64,000 nt of DNA, from NCBI GenBank assembly GCA_934466455.1, contig CAKSLF010000007.1, forward strand, positions 1-64,000, in the 5' to 3' direction. Source of the stretch: an uncultured Oscillospiraceae bacterium. Lineage in GTDB: Bacteria; Bacillota; Clostridia; Oscillospirales; Ruminococcaceae. The notes under the pieces were generated by a model. That model worked only from the letters and a program-made list of their open reading frames with translations. It was not told the origin of the DNA and searched no databases. Positions 7,777 through 14,317 of this stretch are shown here, in pieces; the first letter of the stretch is position 1; every line of letters begins with the position of its first letter. The position numbers and the translations under genes are program-made.

Positions 7777-7951
7777 AAATGCACCTGTTAAAAAAATATA
7801 TTGTCAAAAAATAAGTATATCACAATATTTTCAAAAGGGAATATCCGCAAGAAAGTTTTTGTCGAAAATTAAGATATTTTTAATAAAAACGGATATAAAA
7901 AAGCTGCAGGGCGTATGCGCTTCTGCGGCGATTATATTCGCTTTTTGCAAA

Positions 7952-8752
7952 TTACTTTCCAAGCTCCTTTGTGCGGTAAAAGGCAGCGGTAACGGCGTTC
8001 ATAACATCTGCGCGGAATGCGCCGTTTTCAAGGGCGTGAACACCGGCAATGGTGGAGCCGCCCGGGCTGCAAACGGCGTCTTTAAGAGCCTCCGGGTGAA
8101 TACCGCTTTCCAAAGCAAGCTTTGAGGAGCCAAGCAGCGTTTGCGCCGCATATTCGATGGCTTTTGCTCTTGGAAGACCGCATTCCACTGCGCCGTCCGC
8201 CATTGCGCAGATGAACATATATGCAAATGCGGGGCCGCAGCCGGAAACGGCGCAACCTGCGTCGATAAGCCGCTCCGGAAGCTCATCAAGAACGCCCGCT
8301 TCGGAAAGCATTTCGCAAAGCAAAAAGCCGTTTTCCTTCGGCGTATGCTCGTTTGAGCACCAAAGCACCGTTCCCTCGCCGACGGAAACCGGAGTGTTCG
8401 GCATAATGCGGATTATCGAACATGAAAATCCAAGGTGCTCTTCAATTTGCGCCGTTGTAATTCCTGCAGCCATGCTCACAACTGTAAAGCCCGATTTGCG
8501 GTGCTCAAGAATACTTTTTATTCCGTCCGTCATTGCAAAAAGGGCATTCGGCTTTACTCCGAAAAAGATAAAGTCACACTCTTTTGCAATCTCCTCGTTA
8601 GAGGAAACTTTTCCGTTGAGCACTGCGGAAAGCTCCGCCGCTTTTTCCGTGCTCATATCCGAAATATAAAGAGCGCAGTCCGGCAGGGATTTGCGCACAG
8701 CCTTTGCAAGTGCGCCGCCCATATTTCCTGCACCGATAAAACCAATCTTCAT
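7952..8752 (-). CDS. proC: Pyrroline-5-carboxylate reductase
   Basis: The last enzyme of proline synthesis, reducing pyrroline-5-carboxylate with NAD(P)H in the cytoplasm. The 266-residue length is normal. The N-terminal Rossmann motif GFIGAGNMGGALA binds the cofactor, and the C-terminal signature region includes AVSGCGPAF and CSPGGSTIAGVHAL. GGAGG precedes the ATG. It is the third gene of proB-proA-proC and starts 15 bp after proA. Confidence 0.97.
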   Translation of the reverse strand: MKIGFIGAGNMGGALAKAVRKSLPDCALYISDMSTEKAAELSAVLNGKVSSNEEIAKECDFIFFGVKPNALFAMTDGIKSILEHRKSGFTVVSMAAGITTAQIEEHLGFSCSIIRIMPNTPVSVGEGTVLWCSNEHTPKENGFLLCEMLSEAGVLDELPERLIDAGCAVSGCGPAFAYMFICAMADGAVECGLPRAKAIEYAAQTLLGSSKLALESGIHPEALKDAVCSPGGSTIAGVHALENGAFRADVMNAVTAAFYRTKELGK

Positions 8753-8767
8753 TTTAAGCCCTCCGTT

Positions 8768-10033
8768 TCAGCGGATTTGTCCGTTTCCGTGAATTATATA
8801 CTTATAGGTAGTAAGCTCCCGCAGTCCCATCGGACCTCTGGCGTGGAGCTTTTGAGTAGAAATTCCCATTTCGCAGCCAAGCCCGAATTCTCCGCCGTCG
8901 GTAAAGCGGGTGGAAGCGTTTACATAGACGGCTGCGCTGTCCACATTCGCCGTAAAATAGTCAGCCGCCGCAGTGTTTTCCGTAATAATTGCGTCGCTGT
9001 GGTGGGTAGAGTGCTCCGCAATGTGCAAAACAGCGTCCTCAACACTGTCAACAACCTTTACGGCAAGAATATAGTCGAGAAATTCCGTATCAAAATCCTT
9101 TTCTCCCGCCGGAACGCCGTCTATATATTGCAGCGCAAGCTTATCGCAGCGCAGCTCCACTGGAACAAGCCCCCTTGCCGAACGGGAGGCGCAAAGCCGC
9201 TCCCGAAGCATTGGCAAAAATTTTTCGGCAATATCCTTGTGGACAAGACAAACCTCCTCCGCATTGCAAACGGAGGGGCGGCTCGTTTTGGCATTTTCGG
9301 CTATGCTTACCGCCATTTCCGAGTCAGCTTCGCTGTCAACATAGATGTGACAGATACCCGTGCCGGTTTCTATGCAGGGGACGAGGGCGTTTTCAACGCA
9401 GGCACGGATAAGCCCTGCGCCGCCTCTCGGAATAAGCAGGTCGATATAGCCCTTTGCAAGCATAAGCTCCTTCGCACTTTCCCGGCTTGTATCGTCAACC
9501 ATAAGAACGGCGTTTTTGGGCAAGCCCGCCTGTTCAAGCCCAAAGCGCAAGGCTTCGGAAATTGCCTTTGCGGAGCGATAGGCTTCCTTTCCGCTTCGAA
9601 GAATACATACGCTTCCGCTTTTAAGCGCAAGGGCGGCGGCGTCGGAGGTAACATTTGGGCGGCTCTCATAAATTATCGCAATAACTCCAAGAGGAACGCT
9701 TACCTTTTCAATAACAAGCCCGTTCGGGCGTTCTATGCGGTCAAGAACGGTTCCGAGGGGAGAGGGCAGCTTTGCCACCTGCAAAATGCCCTCCGCCATT
9801 CCGAGAATACGCTCTTTGTTAAGAGCAAGGCGGTCCGTCATAACTTCGTTTATTTTTCCCTTTGCCGCAGAAATATCCTCGGCGTTTGCCGCAAGAATTT
9901 TTTCTGCGGAATCAACAAGGCTTTTTGCCATACTTTCAAGAGCGGCGTCAATCATTTCCGGCGGGTACGCCCGCAAAATCGGAACGGCGGCTTTTGCCGC
10001 TTTAAGAATTTCTTTTGTTTCCAATGCTTTCAC
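8768..10033 (-). CDS. proA: Glutamate-5-semialdehyde dehydrogenase
   Basis: A 421-residue gamma-glutamyl phosphate reductase, the second step of proline synthesis. The catalytic cysteine lies in RPSVCNAEEV, and the downstream FTDGGEFGLGCEMGIS region is the conserved family signature. The start is GTG at 10033, overlapping the proB stop as GTGA, which indicates translational coupling. A long antisense open frame over this gene is a shadow of its codon use. Confidence 0.97.
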   Translation of the reverse strand: MKALETKEILKAAKAAVPILRAYPPEMIDAALESMAKSLVDSAEKILAANAEDISAAKGKINEVMTDRLALNKERILGMAEGILQVAKLPSPLGTVLDRIERPNGLVIEKVSVPLGVIAIIYESRPNVTSDAAALALKSGSVCILRSGKEAYRSAKAISEALRFGLEQAGLPKNAVLMVDDTSRESAKELMLAKGYIDLLIPRGGAGLIRACVENALVPCIETGTGICHIYVDSEADSEMAVSIAENAKTSRPSVCNAEEVCLVHKDIAEKFLPMLRERLCASRSARGLVPVELRCDKLALQYIDGVPAGEKDFDTEFLDYILAVKVVDSVEDAVLHIAEHSTHHSDAIITENTAAADYFTANVDSAAVYVNASTRFTDGGEFGLGCEMGISTQKLHARGPMGLRELTTYKYIIHGNGQIR

Positions 10034-10800
10034 CCCTTTTTAGCAAAAAATCTTGTGCCTATGGGTTTTCCGTCAATTATATTGTACAGATTTTCCGGAA
10101 ATGCGCCGTTCATAATAATCATATCGCAGCCCGCCTCCGTAGCGATTTTTGCGGCTTTCAGCTTTGTGTACATTCCGCCTGTGCCTCTTTCGCTTCCGGC
10201 GTCACCGCCAAGCTCCATAAGTCCGTCGGAGCATTCCTCAACACGGTCGATAAACTTTGCTTTCGGGTTTTTTCGCGGGTCGCTGTCAAAAAGCCCGTCA
10301 ATATCCGTCATGAGAACAAGAAGGTCTGCGCCGACGCTTTCCGCAACAATTGCGGCAAGGGTATCGTTGTCGCCGATTTTTATTTCTGCGGTGGAAACGG
10401 TGTCGTTTTCGTTAATTATCGGAATTACATTCCATTCAAGAAGCTGCTCCATTGTGCTGTCAAACTTTTCGTGACGCTCCGGGTTGCGCAAATCATCGGC
10501 GGTAAGCAATATTTGCGCAACGGTATGGTTGTATTCGGAAAAAATCTTGTCGTATGCATACATAAGCTCGCATTGCCCGACGGCGGCAAAAGCCTGCTTT
10601 TCCGCAATGTTCTGCGGCGGATTTTTAAGGTTAAGCTTGCCGTGACCCATTGCGATTGCGCCGGAGGAAACCATAATAACCTCGTTTCCGGCGTTTTTAA
10701 GGTCGCTTATAACCTTGCATAGGCTTTCAATTCTCCGTATGTTTATGCAGCCGGAAACATATGTAAGGGTTGATGTTCCGATTTTTATAATAATTTTCAT
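10030..10800 (-). CDS. proB: Glutamate 5-kinase without PUA domain
   Basis: A 256-residue amino-acid kinase that phosphorylates glutamate in the first step of proline synthesis. Conserved parts include IIIKIGTSTLT at the N-terminus, VSSGAIAMG, and the catalytic-site stretch NENDTVST with GDNDTLAA. Many ProB proteins are about 370 residues and carry a C-terminal PUA domain; this one ends after the kinase domain. The PUA region affects regulation in other ProB proteins, so feedback behaviour may differ; that is inference. First gene of the proBAC operon. Confidence 0.95.
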   Translation of the reverse strand: MKIIIKIGTSTLTYVSGCINIRRIESLCKVISDLKNAGNEVIMVSSGAIAMGHGKLNLKNPPQNIAEKQAFAAVGQCELMYAYDKIFSEYNHTVAQILLTADDLRNPERHEKFDSTMEQLLEWNVIPIINENDTVSTAEIKIGDNDTLAAIVAESVGADLLVLMTDIDGLFDSDPRKNPKAKFIDRVEECSDGLMELGGDAGSERGTGGMYTKLKAAKIATEAGCDMIIMNGAFPENLYNIIDGKPIGTRFFAKKG

Positions 10801-10839
10801 TTAATTACCGCTTTTCCGTACAAATTTTTTACAGCCTTA

Positions 10840-10868
10840 ATTATATAACGCTCTCTGCGCTTTTTCAA
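10840..10868 (-). promoter_or_regulatory. Promoter of proBAC
   Basis: On the minus strand TTGAAA (10868-10863) and TATAAT (10845-10840) are exactly 17 bp apart, about 40 bp upstream of the proB start. No T-box or other leader structure fits in the short 5' region. Confidence 0.8.
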
Positions 10869-10887
10869 TAATGCAAAGAAAAAAATT

Positions 10888-10911
10888 GCCGGACCAAAAA
10901 AACAGTCCGGC
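10888..10911. terminator. Bidirectional terminator between proB and the IclR remnant
   Basis: GCCGGAC and GTCCGGC pair around a 10-base loop, with T-rich tracts on both strands. It lies just after the stop of the leftward IclR fragment and upstream of the proBAC promoter, insulating the two. Confidence 0.75.
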
Positions 10912-10916
10912 GTTTT

Positions 10917-11354
10917 TTATTTTTGGTTTGCGGCAGAAAGCTCCGCCGCTCCTGCCATAACAAGGCGGATTATTTTTATCCTGTTTTCTCCGACAAATCT
11001 GAAGGAGGGAAGAACAATATTGATTGCTGCGATTATTTTTCCTGCCGAATTATAAATCGGTGCCCCTGCGCTGCTTACTCCGCTTTCATATTCGCCGTCG
11101 TTGACGGCGTAGCCCTGTTCTCTTACGGAATGAATTTCAAAGATAAAATCATCCTTCGACTGAAGGTTGCCTCCGTCAACCTTCGTCTGAAGAGAATCGT
11201 ATATTTTTGCAATTTCAAGGTCGCTGAGCTGGCTTATAAGCACCTTGCCCGCACTGGAGGCAATGGCGGGTATTTTTGAGCCGACGGGCAGGTCAACACG
11301 AAGAGATATGTCCTGTGCGGGAACGGTTTCTATAACATGCAATGTTTGTTTCAA
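10917..11354 (-). pseudogene. IclR-family regulator, effector domain only
   Basis: The 145-residue product matches only the C-terminal effector-binding domain of IclR regulators (IPAIASSAGKVLISQL, VREQGYAVNDGEYESGVSS, GAPIYNSAGKIIAAINI). The winged-helix DNA-binding domain, normally the first 80-90 residues, is missing. The only start is a TTG at 11354 with no clear ribosome binding site. The frame stays open to about 11414 but that part does not resemble an HTH. It abuts the 5'-truncated transporter remnant, head to head, so one deletion probably removed both gene starts. A ligand-binding fragment without DNA binding is the alternative. Confidence 0.8.
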
Positions 11355-11397
11355 TAAGATTTTTCGGAATAATGTATCAGGGCGGACCCACGACGGG

Positions 11398-11682
11398 TTC
11401 TCCGCTTTACTTAATATGGTTGTGCCCTCCGGCGGCTCGCAGTTTATGGTGGAGGCACCCTATATTATGCCCGCCGCAAAGGAGCTTGGCGTAAGCACCT
11501 CGTATGTTGTAAATGCATTCACCGTCGGCGACCTTACAACAAACCTGATACAGCCGTTCCGGGCACTGCCTGCGCTTACCGTGTTCGGCTGCAAGTTCAG
11601 AAAGATATTTCCGTATTGCGCCATCGCCTGTGTAATAGGCTTTACCATAATGACCCTGTATTTCTATTTCTGGATGCACTGA
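11398..11682 (+). pseudogene. Remnant of an AtoE-type short-chain fatty acid transporter
   Basis: About 94 codons encode the C-terminal end of a short-chain fatty acid (AtoE/TIGR00366) transporter: LLNMVVPSGGSQFMVEAP, then GDLTTNLIQPFRALPAL and a final membrane helix. Full family members are about 440 residues, so roughly 80% is missing, including the start. It has no ribosome binding site of its own. The partner gene on the other strand is truncated at the same point near 11390-11410. Confidence 0.8.
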
Positions 11683-11735
11683 TTATAAAAATTCTCAGAC
11701 TATCTTCAAAAGAATCACTCCTAAAAGCATAGATT

Positions 11736-11767
11736 GCAAGCCCGTGCCCGTTTGAGCATGGGCTTGC
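11736..11767 (+). terminator. Hairpin downstream of the transporter remnant
   Basis: A 12-bp stem (GCAAGCCCGTGC with GCATGGGCTTGC, one G-T pair) follows the remnant. There is no strong T run after it on the plus strand, so it may be a weak terminator. Confidence 0.45.
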
Positions 11768-11839
11768 GATTGGTAAAGCAAAGCAAAAATCCGGCAATCC
11801 TTTTTAATAAATTGAGGTGTTCCGTTGTCAAAAGAAAAC

Positions 11840-11868
11840 TTGACAAACCGCCGGCTATTGATTATAAT
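11840..11868 (+). promoter_or_regulatory. Promoter of tRNA-Thr(CGU)
   Basis: TTGACA (11840-11845) and TATAAT (11863-11868), both consensus, are 17 bp apart and end 11 bp before the tRNA. Confidence 0.85.
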
Positions 11869-11879
11869 ATGAACAATGC

Positions 11880-11954
11880 GCTAGTGTGGCTCAATGGCAG
11901 AGCAGCTCACTCGTAATGAGCAGGTTGAGTGTTCGATTCACTTCACTAGCTCCA
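11880..11954 (+). tRNA. tRNA-Thr, anticodon CGU
   Basis: A 75-nt cloverleaf with CCA encoded. The acceptor GCTAGTG pairs with CACTAGC, the anticodon stem GCTCA/TGAGC encloses CTCGTAA, giving anticodon CGT, and the T loop is TTCGATT. Confidence 0.96.
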
Positions 11955-11955
11955 T

Positions 11956-11992
11956 AAAAAAGAGAAGGTAATAAAGATACCTTCTCTTTTTT
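11956..11992 (+). terminator. Terminator of tRNA-Thr
   Basis: AAAAAAGAGAAGGTA pairs with TACCTTCTCTTTTTT directly after the tRNA, and T-rich DNA follows. Confidence 0.9.
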
Positions 11993-12031
11993 ATTTTCGC
12001 TAAATTTAATTGAAATTTAATAAAATAAAAG

Positions 12032-12060
12032 TAGACTTATTCCGCCCGTATTGCTATAAT
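12032..12060 (+). promoter_or_regulatory. Promoter of the SGNH-like gene
   Basis: TAGACT (12032-12037) and TATAAT (12055-12060) with 17-bp spacing, about 40 bp before the gene. Confidence 0.65.
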
Positions 12061-12100
12061 ATTTTAGTTAAACAAATGTCGAAAGAAAGGGGGAAAGCGA

Positions 12101-13084
12101 TTGTTTAGAAAAAAAGCGACGGTTTTGCACGCAAAAAAATACAGCAAAGCGGTAAAAATCGCAATTATTGCCGTCGCAGTAATAGCTTCCTCCTGCCTTA
12201 TCGCATACGGTTGGCAAAAGTATGACGAAAAAAAGTACCCGGTGGGTGCGGAGAGGGATTATAAGCTCCCTAACGCTTTTTTGGATTTCGTCCGAATGGC
12301 GTCCGATTTTGTAAACAGGGAAAAGGACGGCGAAGAGCCGCCAAGCTCACAGCAAAGCTCCTCGCTTTCGGAAGAAAGCCGGGAGGATACCCACCTTGTT
12401 GTCGGAAGCAAGGATAATTATAATAATGAAGAGTCATCTTCTGCGGCGGAGTCCGAATCGGAGCCGGAAGAGCCGGTAAAAAAAGGCGGCCCTGCGCCGG
12501 AAAGCGAAGCCGCAAGCGAGTTTGCATTCAGAAATACGCTGTTTATCGGGGATTACTTTGTTACGGGCGTTTCCGATTCAAAATATTTTGCATATTCTTC
12601 TTTTGCCTCTGCGGCAGGATATGATATGAACACAATTCAGACGAAAAATTCGTTCAAGCTGAACGGAGAGGCTCTTACAATGGCGGAATATGCTGCCACC
12701 TTCGAAAATATAGATACAGTTTATATTGCTTTTTCCGCAGAGAGTATTTCATGGATGGATTGCCCCACATTTGTTAAGAAGTATACGGATTTTCTCGATT
12801 CGATAATTTCGGCGCAGCCGGATGCCGATATATATATCCAGCCTATCCTTCCGATAGACGAAAGCCAGGCGCAAAAGCGGGGATACAGCGTAACAAACAA
12901 AAAAATCGAGGAGATAAACTCCTATCTTCCCGGTATTGCGGAAAAACGGGATGTATGGTATCTCGATATTACCGCAGCTTTTACCGAGGCGGAGCCTTCC
13001 GAGGAAGCCTCCGGAAACGGAATACGCCTTACTAAATCACAATATGATATTTGGTATAACTATGTAATAACCCACAGGGCATAA
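12101..13084 (+). CDS. Membrane-anchored SGNH-hydrolase-like protein with lost active site
   Basis: A 327-residue protein with a short cytoplasmic N-terminus, one membrane helix (about 18-40), a Ser/Glu-rich linker (about 75-140) and an extracellular SGNH/GDSL-like domain. The fold is recognisable from TLFIGDYFVTG, IYIQPILPIDESQ, VWYLDI and GNGIRLTKSQYDIW. All catalytic blocks are altered: GDS is GDY (Tyr152), the GxN block reads FSAES, and the DxxH block reads NGIR (Asn306, Arg309). It is therefore probably a binding or scaffold protein rather than an esterase. The start is TTG at 12101 after AAAGGGGGAAA. Confidence 0.75.
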   Translation: MFRKKATVLHAKKYSKAVKIAIIAVAVIASSCLIAYGWQKYDEKKYPVGAERDYKLPNAFLDFVRMASDFVNREKDGEEPPSSQQSSSLSEESREDTHLVVGSKDNYNNEESSSAAESESEPEEPVKKGGPAPESEAASEFAFRNTLFIGDYFVTGVSDSKYFAYSSFASAAGYDMNTIQTKNSFKLNGEALTMAEYAATFENIDTVYIAFSAESISWMDCPTFVKKYTDFLDSIISAQPDADIYIQPILPIDESQAQKRGYSVTNKKIEEINSYLPGIAEKRDVWYLDITAAFTEAEPSEEASGNGIRLTKSQYDIWYNYVITHRA

Positions 13085-13085
13085 T

Positions 13086-13127
13086 AAAAAAAGATACGGA
13101 CGCAATATGCGTCCGTGTCTTTTTTTG
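13086..13127 (+). terminator. Terminator of the SGNH-like gene
   Basis: AAAGATACGGACGCA pairs with TGCGTCCGTGTCTTT and a T run follows. Confidence 0.9.
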
Positions 13128-13153
13128 TTTTATTGTAATTAAAGTATGGAGAA

Positions 13154-13687
13154 TCAATAATTCTTTGCCTGAAGCTCAAAGTAGGACTGGGGATGGTTGC
13201 AAACGGGGCAGACAACGGGAGCGGATTCGCCTACATGGATGTGACCGCAGTTTCTGCATTTCCAAATAACGATGGAGCCTCTCTTATAAACCTCGCCGTC
13301 CTGAACATTTGCAAGAAGCTTGCGGTATCTTTCTTCGTGCTCGGCTTCGATTTTGCCTACGCCCTCAAAGCGTGCCGCAATCTCTTCAAAGCCCTCTGCA
13401 CGGGCTTCTTCCGCAAAGGTTTTGTACATATCGGTCCATTCGTAGTTTTCGCCTGCGGCTGCTGCGGCAAGGTTTTCTTCGGTAGTGCCGATTCCGCCAA
13501 GATATTTGAACCAGAGCTTTGCGTGCTCTTTTTCGTTATCTGCGGTTTCAAGGAAAAGTGCGGCAATCTGCTCATAGCCTTCTTTTTTTGCTTTGCTTGC
13601 AAAATAGGTATATTTGTTTCTTGCCTGGGATTCGCCTGCAAATGCGGTCATAAGGTTCTGCTCGGTTTTGGTTCCTTTAAGTTCCAT
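13154..13687 (-). CDS. rbr: Rubrerythrin
   Basis: A 177-residue non-haem iron peroxidase that reduces hydrogen peroxide in anaerobes. The N-terminal four-helix diiron domain has the paired glutamate motifs around Glu19 (FAGESQARNKY), NEKEHAK at 51-57, and IEAEHEERY. The C-terminal rubredoxin domain has Cys144/Cys147 and Cys160/Cys163. Length is standard. It lies 75 bp downstream of a Fur/PerR-type regulator on the same strand, fitting peroxide-responsive control. Confidence 0.97.
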   Translation of the reverse strand: MELKGTKTEQNLMTAFAGESQARNKYTYFASKAKKEGYEQIAALFLETADNEKEHAKLWFKYLGGIGTTEENLAAAAAGENYEWTDMYKTFAEEARAEGFEEIAARFEGVGKIEAEHEERYRKLLANVQDGEVYKRGSIVIWKCRNCGHIHVGESAPVVCPVCNHPQSYFELQAKNY

Positions 13688-13762
13688 AGTGATAATCTCC
13701 TTTTACTTTTTATAATTTATTTCGGCTGAAAAATATCAGCTTGGGGTCAAAAAAACTTTTTT

Positions 13763-14149
13763 TCAAATATTTTCGGCGGATTTTGCACATTCGGGGCAGA
13801 TGCCCTCAAAAAATATAAGGCTGCCGGAAACGGAAAATCCGCAATCCTTCATAATCCGTTCTTCAATATAAGGAAGCTCCGGCAAGGAAATGTCCGTTAC
13901 CTTGCCGCAGCGGACGCACATAACATGGTGGTGGGGAAAAAGCGTTGTATCAAAACGATCTCCGCCGCTTGTTGCATGAAGGTGAAGAAGCTCGCCCTCG
14001 CTTGCCATTTTGTTGAGTATGCGGTAAACCGTTGCTTTGCTGACCGTTGGGTATTCGCCGTGTATATACTCAAAAACCTCGTCCGCCGTTGGGTGGTCAA
14101 GCGCAAACAGGGCTTTTGTTACCGCCTCTTTTTGTACAGTGTTTTTAAT
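13763..14149 (-). CDS. Fur/PerR-family metalloregulator
   Basis: Probably a peroxide- or iron-responsive repressor of about 128 residues. The winged helix is visible (HPTADEVFEYIH, TVSKATVYRILNKMASEGE). Metal sites include HHHVMCVRCG and the CPEC zinc pair near the C-terminus. The frame is open to a GTG at 14218, but that codon overlaps a consensus promoter, so the true start must be downstream. The ribosome binding site AGGAAG lies 7 bases before an ATT codon at 14149, and no ATG, GTG or TTG is available. I place the start at that ATT. Rubrerythrin follows and is a likely target. Confidence 0.85.
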   Translation of the reverse strand: MKNTVQKEAVTKALFALDHPTADEVFEYIHGEYPTVSKATVYRILNKMASEGELLHLHATSGGDRFDTTLFPHHHVMCVRCGKVTDISLPELPYIEERIMKDCGFSVSGSLIFFEGICPECAKSAENI

Positions 14150-14186
14150 GAAATCACTTCCTAAATAAGAATTGATTGCAATTAGA

Positions 14187-14215
14187 ATTATATCACCGCT
14201 ATTTGGATTTGTCAA
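14187..14215 (-). promoter_or_regulatory. Consensus promoter of the Fur/PerR gene
   Basis: On the minus strand TTGACA (14215-14210) and TATAAT (14192-14187) are 17 bp apart. An AT-rich imperfect dyad near the -10 (ATTGCAATTAGAATTA) could be an autoregulatory site. Confidence 0.8.
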
Positions 14216-14258
14216 CACCCAAAAGCAAAGAAAATAAAAAATATTTTATGCGCTGTAA

Positions 14259-14287
14259 TTGGAAACCTTTTTTATATATGTTATACT
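14259..14287 (+). promoter_or_regulatory. Promoter of the MalT-like regulator
   Basis: TTGGAA (14259-14264) and TATACT (14282-14287) with 17-bp spacing, divergent from the Fur/PerR promoter. Confidence 0.65.
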
Positions 14288-14317
14288 ATATTTTACGGAA
14301 TAACCGAAAGGGAGGAA

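Noticed and set aside
8435..10474. 679-codon open frame opposite proC and proA
   Set aside because: It lies wholly antisense to two clear enzymes, has no family-like motif and no proper start. It is caused by codon bias on the real strand.
10801..10916. T-box or other leader before proBAC
   Set aside because: The leader is under 40 bases from the promoter, too short for a T-box, and the hairpin at 10888 lies upstream of the promoter.
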